A stretch of DNA of 64,000 bases from Luteimonas sp. J29 (GCF_000472505.1 NZ_AWZR01000003.1:371459-435458); one strand, 5' to 3'. Shown: positions 12,371 through 22,865, counted from the stretch's first letter. Made by a program: numbers and translations. Notes: generated by a model not told the origin, from the sequence alone.

Positions 12371-12412
12371 GCCCGGAAACCAGGCCCGGCGCCACGCCTG
12401 CCCAGGAGGGTC

Positions 12413-13168
12413 TCAGCGGTCCCGCGTACCCTCCCCGTCCTCCGGCTGGGCGGCCAGCCAGGCCCGCTCCTCCGGCGACAGGTCGGCCGCGGCCAGCAGG
12501 TCGGGCCGCCGGCGTCGGGTCCGCAGCAGGGACTGGCGGCGGCGCCAGCGGGCGATCTCGGCGTGGTTGCCCGACAGCAGCACCTCCGGGACCGTCCCCA
12601 GCTCGTGCTCCACCGGGCGGGTGTAGTGCGGGCAGTCCAGCAGGCCGTCGGCCTCGAAGCTGTCCTGCGCGGCCGAGCCCGCATCGTTCAGGGCCCCGTC
12701 CTGCAGCCGGGCCACCGCATCCACGACCACCGCGGCGGCCAGCTCGCCGCCGGACAGCACGTAGTCGCCGATCGACAGCTCCTCGTCCACCTCGGCTTCG
12801 ACCAGGCGCTCGTCCACGCCCTCGTAGCGCCCGCACAGCAGGATCAGCCGGGGCCGCGCCGCCAGCTCGCGGACGATGGCCTGGGTGAGCGGCCGGCCCT
12901 GCGGACTGAGGTAGGTGACCCGGGCCGGGGCCGGATCGGCCGCGCGCGCGGCCCGGATCGCGTCCCGCAGCGGGTCGATCATCATCACCATGCCGGGCCC
13001 GCCGCCGAACGGCCGGTCGTCCACGCGGCGGTAGTTGCCCCCGGCGTAGTCGCGCGGGTTCCAGCCGTGCACCGACAGCAGCCCGCGCTCGCGGGCCCGG
13101 CCGACCACGCCGAAGCCCGCGCACTGGGCGACGAACTCGGGGAACAGGCTGATCAGGTCGATGCGCAT
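12413..13168 (-). CDS. trmD: tRNA (guanine-N1-)-methyltransferase TrmD
   Basis: A 251-residue SPOUT-class enzyme that methylates N1 of G37 in tRNAs with G36, preventing +1 frameshifting. The trefoil-knot SAM site is visible in [11 protein letters not shown] (110-120) and [12 protein letters not shown] (132-143); the catalytic Asp is D169 in QDSFE, followed by LDCPHYTRP. The N terminus [12 protein letters not shown] and ATG at 13168 are typical. The gene lies in the conserved rpsP-rimM-trmD-rplS order; a 76-bp gap separates it from rimM. Confidence 0.98.
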   Translation of the reverse strand: MRIDLISLFPEFVAQCAGFGVVGRARERGLLSVHGWNPRDYAGGNYRRVDDRPFGGGPGMVMMIDPLRDAIRAARAADPAPARVTYLSPQGRPLTQAIVRELAARPRLILLCGRYEGVDERLVEAEVDEELSIGDYVLSGGELAAAVVVDAVARLQDGALNDAGSAAQDSFEADGLLDCPHYTRPVEHELGTVPEVLLSGNHAEIARWRRRQSLLRTRRRRPDLLAAADLSPEERAWLAAQPEDGEGTRDR

Positions 13169-13244
13169 GCGCGGGGTCCGGGATCGGGGGTGGGCGGTGC
13201 CGGCGGCGACCCGGCGAGGATGCCAGAGCCGGCCCCGGCGTGGC

Positions 13245-13757
13245 TCAGAACTCCCGGTCCCAGTCGACCGTGACCCGGCCGGCGTCGAAGTCCACCGCGA
13301 CGATGTAGTCGGGCTGCACGAACGGGATCAGGCGCTCGCGCTCGCCGCGCACGACCATCACGTCGTTGGCGCCCGTGGAGAACAGGTGCGAGACGACGCC
13401 GAAGTCCACGCCGTCGGTGTTGGCCACGCGCAGGCCTTCCAGGTCGACCCAGTAGTACTCGCCCGGCCGCGGCGGCGGCAGTGCCGAACGCGGCACGTAG
13501 AGCTCGGCGTCGAGCAGCGCCTGGGCGGCGTCGCGATCCTCGATCCCGGGGATCCGCGCGACCACGCCCTTGGCGGTGGAGCGGCCGCGGAGCGCCTCGA
13601 GCTCGCGTTCCTCGCCGCGCGCGGTACGCAGCAGCAGCGGCCGGTAGCGCAGGATCGCCTCCGGCGGGTCGCTGAAGGATTCGAGCTTGAGTTCCCCCCG
13701 CACGCCGAACGCGCCGCGGATCCTGCCCATGAGGATGCGGCGCGCGGGATCGTTCAT
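13245..13757 (-). CDS. rimM: Ribosome maturation factor RimM
   Basis: A 170-residue RimM, needed for maturation of the 30S head through contact with S19. The N-terminal barrel starts with [20 protein letters not shown], and the C-terminal PRC-barrel is marked by [16 protein letters not shown] and by [24 protein letters not shown] at the end. Length is normal. It sits between rpsP (34-bp gap) and trmD, as in most proteobacteria. The ATG at 13757 is the only sensible start. Confidence 0.97.
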   Translation of the reverse strand: MNDPARRILMGRIRGAFGVRGELKLESFSDPPEAILRYRPLLLRTARGEERELEALRGRSTAKGVVARIPGIEDRDAAQALLDAELYVPRSALPPPRPGEYYWVDLEGLRVANTDGVDFGVVSHLFSTGANDVMVVRGERERLIPFVQPDYIVAVDFDAGRVTVDWDREF

Positions 13758-13791
13758 GCGTGCGGTGGCTGCGCGGCGCGCAACCCGGGCA

Positions 13792-14049
13792 TCAGGCGGC
13801 CGGGGCGGCCTTGACGGCTTCGCGGTACAGCGAGCGGACCTTGTCGGTCAGCTGCGCGCCATGCTTGACCCAGTGGTCGACCCGCGCGGTGTCCAGCACG
13901 ACGCGCTGCTCGGCACCCTGCGCGACCGGGTTGTAGTAGCCCACGCGCTCGATGTTGCGGCCGTCGCGCGCGCTGCGCGAGTCGGTCACGACGATGTGGT
14001 AGAAGGGGCGCTTCTTCGCGCCGCCGCGGGTGAGGCGGATCTTGACCAT
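13792..14049 (-). CDS. rpsP: 30S ribosomal protein S16
   Basis: An 85-residue S16, a 30S assembly protein. The start is the ATG at 14049 giving [18 protein letters not shown]; an in-frame upstream extension of 17 residues has no family counterpart. Conserved parts include [12 protein letters not shown] and the VGYYNP motif, with the usual short alanine-rich C terminus. It is the first gene of the rpsP-rimM-trmD-rplS operon; its promoter is probably in the roughly 100 bp before the gene. Confidence 0.97.
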   Translation of the reverse strand: MVKIRLTRGGAKKRPFYHIVVTDSRSARDGRNIERVGYYNPVAQGAEQRVVLDTARVDHWVKHGAQLTDKVRSLYREAVKAAPAA

Positions 14050-14099
14050 GGTGTGTTTCCGGTATTGCCCAGTCGCCAGGAGGGCGAGGTAAGCCGGCA

Positions 14100-14128
14100 A
14101 GTTTACGACATCCGGCCGGCCCGCGGAA
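14100..14128 (-). promoter_or_regulatory. Possible promoter of the rpsP operon
   Basis: On the minus strand, TAAACT (14100-14105) is preceded after 17 bp by TTCCGC (14123-14128). The spacing is ideal but the hexamers match the consensus only in part. The site lies about 50 bp before rpsP. Confidence 0.4.
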
Positions 14129-14143
14129 ACCCCGGGCCCGCGT

Positions 14144-14947
14144 TCAGCCGGCCAGCGGCCGCCACGGCTGGCGCTCCAGGGCCCGGGACAGGAGCCCCAT
14201 CAGTGCCGGATCCGGGCGCAGCACGGTCTCGTCGATCCCGGCGACGGGCCAGATCCCGTTGGCATTGGCGGCGAAGGCGGCCCGGAACCCGCCCAGCGCG
14301 CGCGCCTCCACCGGGGCATGCCGCTGCGGCACCCCGGCCTCGTCCAGTCCCGCCTGCAGCAGCCGCTCGGTGGTCCCGCGCAGGGCCTCGGCCTGGGGCC
14401 AGACCACCTGGTGGCCGTCCCAGAAGCCGATGTTCCAGACCGCGCCCTCGCTGATCCGGCCGCGCGCGTCCACGAACAGGGCGTCGTCGGCGCCCTCGCG
14501 CAGCGCGCGCCGGCGATAGTGGAACTGCGGGAGCAGGCCGACGTGCTTGACCTGCGGCAGCGGGCGCTGGAAGGCGAACGTCTTCACCCGGACCGGCTTC
14601 GGGTCGGCCTGTCGCGGCGGGTTGACCGACACCAGCAGTTCGACCGCCTGCGGGCGGTCCGGGCGCGAAGGATCGAAGCCAGGCGCGAACGCGGTGACCC
14701 GCACGCTGGCGTCGTCCACCCCGGCCGCGTCGAGCGCGGCCAGGATCGCGCCCCGGACGCGCGCATCGTCCAGGCCTGCGTCGAACAGTTCGCGGTTGCC
14801 CGCCTTCAGCCGCCGCAGGTGCAGGTCCAGCCCCTGCACCGCGCGCCGGCGCACCTGCATCGAACTGAAGTGGCCGCAGCCGGCCAGCGCCAGCGCGCGC
14901 AGTTCGTCGGCGGTGGCCGGGCGGCCCTCGATGCAGGCGATGGTCAT
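14144..14947 (-). CDS. Class IV PLP aminotransferase (PabC/Ilv-like)
   Basis: A 267-residue fold-type IV PLP enzyme, the family of branched-chain aminotransferase, D-amino-acid aminotransferase and 4-amino-4-deoxychorismate lyase (PabC). The likely Schiff-base lysine is in [15 protein letters not shown]; the cofactor region [14 protein letters not shown] and the phosphate-binding GTTERLL are clear. I use the ATG at 14947; an in-frame start at 14971 adds eight residues. PabC makes p-aminobenzoate for folate, but no pabB is adjacent, and sequence by eye does not separate PabC from other class IV enzymes. It lies 30 bp past the rpsP-side transcription start region and just after ffh on the same strand. 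Confidence 0.8.
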   Translation of the reverse strand: MTIACIEGRPATADELRALALAGCGHFSSMQVRRRAVQGLDLHLRRLKAGNRELFDAGLDDARVRGAILAALDAAGVDDASVRVTAFAPGFDPSRPDRPQAVELLVSVNPPRQADPKPVRVKTFAFQRPLPQVKHVGLLPQFHYRRRALREGADDALFVDARGRISEGAVWNIGFWDGHQVVWPQAEALRGTTERLLQAGLDEAGVPQRHAPVEARALGGFRAAFAANANGIWPVAGIDETVLRPDPALMGLLSRALERQPWRPLAG

Positions 14948-14993
14948 GGCCGCATTGTGCGCGATCGCCACGCCTGCGGCGACGCCGCCGGGC

Positions 14994-16364
14994 TCAGCGA
15001 AACGGCATGCGGCCCATGCCGCCCATCATGCCCTGCAGCCCGCGCATCATCCCCTTCATGCCGCCGCGCGAGAACTTGCCCATCACCTTCTCCATCTGCT
15101 GGTACTGCTTGAGCAGCTTGTTGACGTCGGAAGGATGGGTGCCCGAACCGCGGGCGATGCGGGCGCGGCGCGAGCCGTTGAGCAGGCCGGGGTTGCGGCG
15201 TTCCTTCGGCGTCATCGAGTTGATGATCGCGATCATGCGCGGCACTTCCCTGCTCTGCTGGACCTGCTGCTTGAGGTGCTCGGGGATCTGGCCCATGCCC
15301 GGCAGCTTCTCCATCAGCGTGCCGATCCCGCCCATGCTCTGCATCTGCTCGAGCTGGTCGCGCATGTCGTTGAGGTCGAACTTCTTGCCCTTGGCGACCT
15401 TCTCGGCCAGCTTCGCGGCCTTGTCCTTGTCGACCTGCTGTTCGACCTGCTCGACCAGCGACAGCACGTCGCCCATGTCGAGGATGCGGCTGGCGACGCG
15501 GTCGGGATGGAACACGTCCAGGCCGTCGGACTTCTCGCTGGTGCCGACGAACTTGATCGGCTTGCCGGTGATGTAGCGCACCGAGAGCGCCGCGCCGCCG
15601 CGCGCGTCGCCGTCGGTCTTGGTCAGGACCACGCCGGTCAGCGGCAGCGCCTCGCCGAAGGCCTTGGCGGTGTTGGCCGCGTCCTGGCCGGTCATCGCGT
15701 CGACCACGAACAGGGTCTCGGCCGGGTTGGCGACGGCGTGCAGGGCCTTGATCTCGGCCATCATCGCCTCGTCGATCGCGAGGCGGCCGGCGGTGTCGAC
15801 GATCAGCACGTCGGCGAACGACTTGCGCGCGTCGGCGATCGCCGCGCGCACGATGTCCTCGGGTTTCTGCCCGGCGTCGGAGGGGAAGAACAGCACGCCG
15901 TTCTGCCCGGCCAGGGTCCTGAGCTGCTCGATCGCGGCCGGCCGGTACACGTCGGCGGACACCACCATCACCTTCTTCTTTTTCTTCTCCTTCAGGTGCC
16001 GGGCAAGCTTGCCCACGGTGGTGGTCTTGCCCGCGCCCTGCAGGCCGGCCATCAGGATCACCGCCGGCGCCGGCACGTTGAGGTTGAGATCGGTGGCCTG
16101 CGAGCCCATGACCGCCGCCAGCTCGTCGCGCACGACCTTGATCAGGGCCTGGCCCGGGGTCAGCGACTTGAGCACCTCCTGGCCGACCGCGCGCACCTTG
16201 ATCCGCTGGATCAGCGCCTGCACGACCGGCAGCGCCACGTCCGCCTCGAGCAGGGCGATGCGGACCTCGCGGGTGGCCTCGCGGATGTTCTCCTCGGTCA
16301 GCCGGCCACGGCCGCGGAGGCGGTCGATGGTGCCGGACAGGCGCTGGGTCAGCGATTCGAACAT
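14994..16364 (-). CDS. ffh: Signal recognition particle protein Ffh
   Basis: A 456-residue SRP GTPase that, with 4.5S RNA, targets membrane proteins to FtsY and SecYEG. The N domain comes first, then the G domain with GLQGAGKT (107-114), DTAGRL (190-195) and TKTDGDARGG (248-257), then the methionine-rich M domain ending in MMGGMGRMPFR. A run of five lysines near 127-131 is unusual but lies in a surface loop. ATG 16364 is chosen over an upstream in-frame start because it begins with the conserved MFESLTQRLSGTI. The gene is divergent from ypjD, an arrangement common in gammaproteobacteria. Confidence 0.98.
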   Translation of the reverse strand: MFESLTQRLSGTIDRLRGRGRLTEENIREATREVRIALLEADVALPVVQALIQRIKVRAVGQEVLKSLTPGQALIKVVRDELAAVMGSQATDLNLNVPAPAVILMAGLQGAGKTTTVGKLARHLKEKKKKKVMVVSADVYRPAAIEQLRTLAGQNGVLFFPSDAGQKPEDIVRAAIADARKSFADVLIVDTAGRLAIDEAMMAEIKALHAVANPAETLFVVDAMTGQDAANTAKAFGEALPLTGVVLTKTDGDARGGAALSVRYITGKPIKFVGTSEKSDGLDVFHPDRVASRILDMGDVLSLVEQVEQQVDKDKAAKLAEKVAKGKKFDLNDMRDQLEQMQSMGGIGTLMEKLPGMGQIPEHLKQQVQQSREVPRMIAIINSMTPKERRNPGLLNGSRRARIARGSGTHPSDVNKLLKQYQQMEKVMGKFSRGGMKGMMRGLQGMMGGMGRMPFR

Positions 16365-16394
16365 GGCGGGGACGTCGCGGAAACGGGAGCGCGG

Positions 16395-16400
16395 ATTATA
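16395..16400 (-). promoter_or_regulatory. -10 box for ffh
   Basis: Consensus TATAAT on the minus strand, 31 bp before the ffh start, in the ffh-ypjD divergent region. The -35 region is GC-only and does not resemble TTGACA. Confidence 0.55.
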
Positions 16401-16458
16401 GCCGCCGGCCACCGCCGGCCCGCTGCGGGCCGCGGCGGGTTCATGCGAAACTGCAGCG

Positions 16459-17247
16459 ATGCCCGTCGCCGCCCTCTCCGCCCTGTTCTACCTGCTCGCC
16501 GCCTGGCTGGTGGTGCGCCGCCTGCGGACGCTGCACGAGGCCGGGGCGGGCGCGTGGCTGCTGACCGCGCTGAGCGCGATCGGGCTGCACGCGGTGTTCC
16601 ACGTGCTGGCCTGGCGGGCCGGCGGCGGCGTCGACCTGCACTTCTTCTCCGCCCTGTCGCTGGTGGGGCTGGGCATGGCGGCCCTGACCACGCTCTACGC
16701 CGCCGCCGGGCACATGGGCGCGCTGGGCGTTGTGGTGTTCCCGGTGGCCGCGCTGTGCCTGCTGGGCGACGCGGCGACCACCGGCGCGTCGACCCGCGAA
16801 CTCGACTGGCGCCTGGAGCTGCACGCCTGGATGGCCCTGCTGGCCTACGCGACCCTGGCCATCGCCGCACTGCTGGCGATCATGCTCTGGGTGCAGGAGC
16901 GGGCGCTGCGCCGGCGCGAGTTCCACGGCTGGCTGCGCCTGCTGCCGCCGCTGACCGAACTCGAGACGCTGCTGTTCCGGACCATCTGGGCCGGCTTCGT
17001 GCTGCTGTCGGCGACCCTGCTCACCGGGGTGCTGTTCGTGCACGACCTGTTCGCCCAGCACCTGATCCACAAGTCGGTGCTGAGCGTGCTGTCGTGGCTG
17101 GTGTTCGGCGCCCTGCTGCTGGGCCGCTGGCGGCGCGGCTGGCGCGGCGCCAAGGCCGTGCGCCTGACCCTGGTGGCGATGGCGCTGCTGGTGCTGGCGT
17201 TCTTCGGCAGCAAGTTCGTGCTGGAGCTGCTGCTGCAGCGGGTCTGA
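16459..17247 (+). CDS. ypjD: YpjD/CcsA-type inner-membrane cytochrome c assembly family protein
   Basis: A 262-residue integral membrane protein of the CcsA/CcmC-related cytochrome c assembly family, as YpjD in E. coli. About eight hydrophobic segments are visible, starting directly at the N terminus (ALSALFYLLAAWLVV). Conserved histidines occur in the second segment (IGLHAVFHVLAW), in LELHAWMALLAY and in LIHKSVLSVLSWLVF, matching the haem-handling histidines of the family. The cellular role of YpjD itself is not settled; some relatives are linked to haem or magnesium homeostasis. It is divergent from ffh with only 94 bp between, as in many gammaproteobacteria. Confidence 0.88.
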   Translation: MPVAALSALFYLLAAWLVVRRLRTLHEAGAGAWLLTALSAIGLHAVFHVLAWRAGGGVDLHFFSALSLVGLGMAALTTLYAAAGHMGALGVVVFPVAALCLLGDAATTGASTRELDWRLELHAWMALLAYATLAIAALLAIMLWVQERALRRREFHGWLRLLPPLTELETLLFRTIWAGFVLLSATLLTGVLFVHDLFAQHLIHKSVLSVLSWLVFGALLLGRWRRGWRGAKAVRLTLVAMALLVLAFFGSKFVLELLLQRV

Positions 17248-17385
17248 CGCGGCCGGCGGCGTGCGCACGCCGCGCGGCGTCCCGTTCGTCGTGCGCCATG
17301 TCCCGGCTTCCCGCGCGTGATGCGTGCCGGGCAGCGAACGCGTGGATCGGCGAGAATTGCGCATTCCCCCGCCGAAGCGTACGCC

Positions 17386-18537
17386 ATGCCGTTTCCCGAC
17401 GAGCCGGGCCACCTGGCCTGCAGCCGCCACCACGCCTGGACCTCCGCCGCCATCCGCCGGATCGAGGCCGATTTCAACAGGTCGGCCGACACCCACCTGA
17501 TCCCGCTGTCGCTGCCCGGCTTCCCCGGCATCGACGTCTACTTCAAGGACGAGTCCAGCCATCCCACAGGCAGCCTCAAGCACCGGCTGGCGCGCTCGCT
17601 GTTCCTGTACGCGCTGGCCAACGGCTGGCTGCACGAGGGCAGCACGGTGGTGGAAGCCTCCAGCGGATCGACCGCGGTGTCGGAGGCCTATTTCGCGCGC
17701 CTGCTCGGTCTGCCGTTCGTGGCGGTGATCCCGGCCTCGACCTCGCCCGAGAAGATCGCCGCGATCGAGTTCCACGGCGGCCGCTGCCACCTGGTGGGCG
17801 ACCCGCGCGGGATCGCCGCCGAGTCGGCGCGGCTGGCGCGCGAACGCGGCGGCCACTTCATGGACCAGTTCACCTTCGCCGAGCGCGCCACCGACTGGCG
17901 CGCGAACAACAACATCGCCGAATCGATCTTCCGCCAGATGGAGCAGGAGCCGCACCCGGTCCCGGCCTGGGTGGTCTGCAGCGCCGGCACCGGCGGCACC
18001 AGCGCGACCATCGGCCGCTATGCCAGCTACCGCGGCTTCCCGACCCGGGTGCTGTGCGCCGACCCCGAGCATTCGGCCTTCCACGCCCACTACGCGGCGG
18101 TGGTCGCGGGCCGTCCGGCACCCCCGGACCCCGCGCCGCCCTCTCGCATCGAGGGCATCGGCCGCCCGACCGTGGAACCGAGCTTCATCCCCGGCTGCGT
18201 GGACGCAATGGTGAAGGTGCCCGACGCCCTGGCCCTGGCCGCGATGCGGTACGTCAACCGGCGCCTGGGACGGCGCGTGGGTGGCTCGACCGGCACCAAC
18301 TTCGTCGGCGTGCTGCGCGTGGCGCAGGCGATGCGCGCGCGCGGCGAGACCGGCTCCATCGTCACCATCCTGTGCGACGGCGGCGAGCGCTACGACCACA
18401 GCTACTACAACCCCGACTGGTACGCGGCCGAGGGCATCGACATCGATCAGTCCGACCGCGTGATCGCCGACGCCGCCGACGGCGACGGTCCCCTGCCCGA
18501 CCTGCAGCCGGTCTCGCGCCACTCGCCCCGCGCCTGA
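17386..18537 (+). CDS. PLP-dependent cysteine synthase-family protein, Cds1-like
   Basis: A 383-residue fold-type II PLP enzyme. The cofactor lysine lies in [11 protein letters not shown], the substrate loop is [19 protein letters not shown], and the phosphate site is [15 protein letters not shown]. The protein is longer than CysK/CysM (about 300) and has SSGST where true O-acetylserine sulfhydrylases have TSGNTG; both features match the group that includes the L-cysteine desulfhydrase Cds1 of mycobacteria, which releases H2S from cysteine. Synthase activity cannot be excluded. The ATG at 17386 gives the expected N terminus; GAGAAT at 17350-17355 could be a -10. It is convergent with radA, 16 bp apart. 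Confidence 0.8.
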   Translation: MPFPDEPGHLACSRHHAWTSAAIRRIEADFNRSADTHLIPLSLPGFPGIDVYFKDESSHPTGSLKHRLARSLFLYALANGWLHEGSTVVEASSGSTAVSEAYFARLLGLPFVAVIPASTSPEKIAAIEFHGGRCHLVGDPRGIAAESARLARERGGHFMDQFTFAERATDWRANNNIAESIFRQMEQEPHPVPAWVVCSAGTGGTSATIGRYASYRGFPTRVLCADPEHSAFHAHYAAVVAGRPAPPDPAPPSRIEGIGRPTVEPSFIPGCVDAMVKVPDALALAAMRYVNRRLGRRVGGSTGTNFVGVLRVAQAMRARGETGSIVTILCDGGERYDHSYYNPDWYAAEGIDIDQSDRVIADAADGDGPLPDLQPVSRHSPRA

Positions 18538-18553
18538 ACCCGCGCGGGACGGC

Positions 18554-19930
<1,377 letters not shown>

Positions 19931-19936
19931 ATCCGC

Positions 19937-19942
19937 GTATTA
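19937..19942 (-). promoter_or_regulatory. -10 box next to the radA start codon
   Basis: TAATAC on the minus strand ends 6 nt before the radA ATG. Transcription would then begin at or near the A of the start codon. The -35 region is not clear. Confidence 0.4.
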
Positions 19943-20030
19943 GGTAACTGGTCCGGCGTTCAGCCTAGCCGAGTCGCGTCCCGGTCGCTGAGACAGGACC
20001 ACGAGTCCCCGGTATCCAAGGAAGCGGACG

Positions 20031-21719
20031 ATGATCCAGGATTTCCGTTCAGCCGACTGCCCCGAGACGCTGGCCGCTGACGTCTGCGTGGTCGGTGCCG
20101 GCCCCGCGGGCATCTCACTCGCCCTGGCGCTGGCGCAGGCGGGCTGGACCGTGTGCCTGCTCGAGGGCGGAGGCATGCATGCCGAGGCCGCGAGCCAGGC
20201 ACTGAACGAGGGCGAGTCGGTCGGGCCCTACGCGTTCGATCCGGCTGCCTGCCGCCTGCGCGCCATCGGGGGCGCGACCCGCGTCTGGGGTGGCGGCTGC
20301 ATCCCGATGGGCTCCTCGGAGATGGAGGACCGCGACTGGGTCCCCGGAGGGGGCTGGCCGATCGGCCTGGACGAGCTGGCCCCCTACTACGACCGGGCCA
20401 ACCGGATGTGCCGCATCCAGCCCGCCGACATCGAAGACGGCGCCTACCGGGTGGAACCGCGCCGGCCCGACCCGCCCGCCCCACTGCGGCTGCGCGCCAG
20501 CCGTTCGTGCCGGCTCGATTTCGGCCGCGCCTACCGCGAGCAGCTGCAGCAGGCCCCGCGGATCACCCTGCTCCTGCACGCGAACCTGCTGCGCCTGCAG
20601 GCCACCCCCGACGCCCGCGCCATCCGCAGCGCGGCGATCGGCGACCTCTCCGGGCGACGCGGCCAGGTCCGCGCGCGCTGCTTCGTCCTCGCCGCCGGCG
20701 GGCTCGAGAACGCGCGCCTGCTGCTGCTGTCCGACGACGTCGCCCCCAACGGGCTCGGCAACGACCGCGACCTGGTCGGGCGCTACTTCATGGACCACCC
20801 GCGCTGCCGTCTGGGAACGCTCCGGCAGGCCGACGTCGCCCGCGCCGGGCGGCTCTACGAAAGCGGCCAGGGGCGCGGCCCGGGTTCCGCCTTCCACCAC
20901 GTGTGCCTGTCGGACGAGGCGTTGCGGACCCACCAGCTGCAGCACGCGCGTGTGCGTCCGTTCACGATCGAGTGCGCGCCGCCCGAAGGCCTGGCGGCCA
21001 TGCGGGCGCTGCGCGCCACCCTGCGCCAACCGTCCAGCCTGGACGAGTCGGCACGGGTCGAAACGCGCCTGCTCGACGCGCTGGACGACGACCTGCCCCA
21101 GCGCCAGACCGTGGGCACGGGCCGGCCCGGTCCGCTGGCGCTGCAGACCGTGCGCCATGCCGACGACGTGGTGCGCGCGGCCCTGCGCAAGCTGGCGCGG
21201 CGCCGGGTCGTGGAGGCGGACCGGATCGAGCTGGTCGGCTACTTCGAGCAGATGCCCAACCGCGACAGCCGCGTCGGCCTTTCGGACACCCGCGACGCGC
21301 TGGGCCTGCGCCGGATCCGGGTGGACTGGCGCATGACCGGCCTGGACGAGGAGCGCATCCGCAGGGCCGCGGTCCTGTTCGGAGAAGCGCTGGCCGGCGA
21401 TCTCAACGGCCGCTTCGATCCCGCCAGCTGGCTGCTCGACCCGGGCGCGCCGCTGCCGCTGTACGGCACCGCGCACCACATGGGGACCACGCGCATGTCC
21501 GACTCGCCCGCGACCGGCGTGGTCGACCGCCAGTGCCGCGTGCACGGGATCGAGAACCTCTACGTCGCCGGCAGCTCGGTCTTCCCCACCGGCGGCTGGA
21601 GCTTCCCCACGCTGACGATCGTGGCCCTGGCCCTGCGCATCGGCGACGAACTGCTCAGGCGCCTGCCCGACATGCCGATGGCGGACGCGGCGCCGGCGGC
21701 GGAGCCCGTGCCCGCCTGA
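20031..21719 (+). CDS. GMC-family FAD-dependent oxidoreductase
   Basis: A 562-residue glucose-methanol-choline oxidoreductase. The FAD fold is GAGPAGISLALALA from residue 22, then the GMC signature-like IGGATRVWGGGCIPMG, AAGGLENARLLLLS, and a C-terminal catalytic region with GTAHHMGTTRMSD (near 480) and VFPTGGWSFPTLTIVALALR. Relatives oxidise sugars, alcohols or aldehydes, or act in polysaccharide or natural-product pathways; no partner subunit (such as a cytochrome or gamma subunit) is adjacent, so the substrate is unknown. It has no signal peptide. It is divergent from radA and followed 36 bp later by glpQ, which has its own promoter. Confidence 0.88.
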   Translation: MIQDFRSADCPETLAADVCVVGAGPAGISLALALAQAGWTVCLLEGGGMHAEAASQALNEGESVGPYAFDPAACRLRAIGGATRVWGGGCIPMGSSEMEDRDWVPGGGWPIGLDELAPYYDRANRMCRIQPADIEDGAYRVEPRRPDPPAPLRLRASRSCRLDFGRAYREQLQQAPRITLLLHANLLRLQATPDARAIRSAAIGDLSGRRGQVRARCFVLAAGGLENARLLLLSDDVAPNGLGNDRDLVGRYFMDHPRCRLGTLRQADVARAGRLYESGQGRGPGSAFHHVCLSDEALRTHQLQHARVRPFTIECAPPEGLAAMRALRATLRQPSSLDESARVETRLLDALDDDLPQRQTVGTGRPGPLALQTVRHADDVVRAALRKLARRRVVEADRIELVGYFEQMPNRDSRVGLSDTRDALGLRRIRVDWRMTGLDEERIRRAAVLFGEALAGDLNGRFDPASWLLDPGAPLPLYGTAHHMGTTRMSDSPATGVVDRQCRVHGIENLYVAGSSVFPTGGWSFPTLTIVALALRIGDELLRRLPDMPMADAAPAAEPVPA

Positions 21720-21742
21720 ACAGTGCGTTCGCGCATGCGCCC

Positions 21743-21748
21743 TACAAT
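21743..21748 (+). promoter_or_regulatory. -10 box next to the glpQ start codon
   Basis: TACAAT ends 6 nt before the ATG at 21755, so a transcript from it would be leaderless or nearly so. There is no ribosome-binding site between the box and the ATG. A TGAACA at 21717-21722, spaced 20 bp, is a weak -35 candidate. Confidence 0.5.
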
Positions 21749-21754
21749 CGGGCC

Positions 21755-22744
21755 ATGCCGCACGCGCCGCGCCCACTGCTCATCGCCCATCGCGGCGCCA
21801 GCGCGCTGCTGCCCGAACACACCCTGGCCGCGTACCGGCGCGCGATCGAAGACGGCGCGGACGCGATCGAGCCGGACCTGGTGATGACCCGAGACGGCGT
21901 GCTGGTCGCCCGCCACGAGAACCGGATCGACGCCACCACCGACGTTGCCGCGCATCCGTCTTTCGCCGCGCGCAGGACCCGCAAGCGCATCGACGGCGCC
22001 TGGGTGGAGGGCTGGTTCACCGAGGATTTCACCCTCGACGAACTGCGCCGGCTGCGCGCGCGCGAGCGGCTGCCGGACATCCGCCCGACCCTCCACGACG
22101 GACTCCATCCCGTCGCCACGTTCGAGGAGATCGTCGAACTCGCCGCGGAGGCCTCGGCGCGACTCGGGCGTGACGTCGCGGTGGTGCCGGAGACCAAGCA
22201 TCCCTCGTACTTCGCCTCGCTCGGCCTGGCGATGGAGGAGCCGCTGCTGCGCGCCATCGACGGACACCCTTGGGCGCGCCGCGCACCGTTGATCATCCAG
22301 TCCTTCGAGGACGGCAACCTGCGGCGGCTGCGCGAATGGATCGACGGCCGCCGCAACATCCGCCTGCTGCAGCTCACCTGCCCGGACCCCGGGGCGATCG
22401 ACGCACGCGAAGAGCCGATGCACGCGCCCGGGGGACTGCGCGAGGTCGCCACGTACGCGGACATCCTCGGCCCGCCGCACCAGGCGCTGCGCGTGGCCGG
22501 CGGCCGCAGCCGGCTGGTGGACGACGCGCACGCGGCGGGGCTCCAGGTGATGCCGTGGACGTACCGGCCCGAGAACCGGTTCCTGCCGCCACGCCTGCGC
22601 GACGGCCCGCCCGCCGTGCGCAACGAAGCCGGCGCGATCCGGCAGCTCGTCGAGCACCTCGACGCCGGCATCGACGGGCTGTTCGCCGACGATCCGGCCG
22701 TGGCGGCGCGCGCGGTCGCGGCCCACGCGGCCCGGTCCCTTTGA
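21755..22744 (+). CDS. glpQ: Glycerophosphodiester phosphodiesterase
   Basis: A 329-residue GDPD-family TIM barrel that hydrolyses glycerophosphodiesters to sn-glycerol-3-phosphate and an alcohol. The active-site set is visible: H12 in AHRGAS, E39 and D41 in AIEPDLVMT, and H54 in VARHENRID; the ETKHP motif and the FADDP C-terminal motif are also present. E. coli GlpQ is periplasmic, but there is no signal peptide here, so this form is probably cytoplasmic unless the start is wrong. Its stop codon overlaps the -35 box of the tRNA-Thr promoter. Confidence 0.9.
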   Translation: MPHAPRPLLIAHRGASALLPEHTLAAYRRAIEDGADAIEPDLVMTRDGVLVARHENRIDATTDVAAHPSFAARRTRKRIDGAWVEGWFTEDFTLDELRRLRARERLPDIRPTLHDGLHPVATFEEIVELAAEASARLGRDVAVVPETKHPSYFASLGLAMEEPLLRAIDGHPWARRAPLIIQSFEDGNLRRLREWIDGRRNIRLLQLTCPDPGAIDAREEPMHAPGGLREVATYADILGPPHQALRVAGGRSRLVDDAHAAGLQVMPWTYRPENRFLPPRLRDGPPAVRNEAGAIRQLVEHLDAGIDGLFADDPAVAARAVAAHAARSL

Positions 22745-22770
22745 CCGTGCCGAGGCCGCCCGCTTAGAAT
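22741..22770 (+). promoter_or_regulatory. Promoter of tRNA-Thr
   Basis: TTGACC (22741-22746), 18 bp, TAGAAT (22765-22770), 11 bp before the mature tRNA 5' end. Both hexamers match the sigma-70 consensus well. The -35 box includes the glpQ stop codon TGA (22742-22744). Confidence 0.75.
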
Positions 22771-22781
22771 CTGCGGTTCCC

Positions 22782-22857
22782 GCCGGAATAGCTCAGTTGG
22801 TAGAGCGGCGCATTCGTAATGCGTAGGTCGTAGGTTCGAATCCTATTTCCGGCACCA
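22782..22857 (+). tRNA. tRNA-Thr (anticodon CGT)
   Basis: A complete 76-nt cloverleaf. The acceptor stem is GCCGGAA / TTCCGGC, the D arm GCTC..GAGC, the anticodon arm GCGCA-TTCGTAA-TGCGT with anticodon CGT (reads ACG), and the T arm GTAGG-TTCGAAT-CCTAT. The CCA end is encoded (discriminator A at 22854, CCA 22855-22857). It is transcribed alone, between a sigma-70 promoter and a terminator. Confidence 0.97.
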
Positions 22858-22865
22858 TGCACCAG

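Noticed and set aside
15970..15990. Pyrimidine-rich run in ffh coding for five lysines, as a possible slippage site
   Set aside because: The reading frame continues normally into the conserved G domain and M domain, so no frameshift is needed to explain the product.
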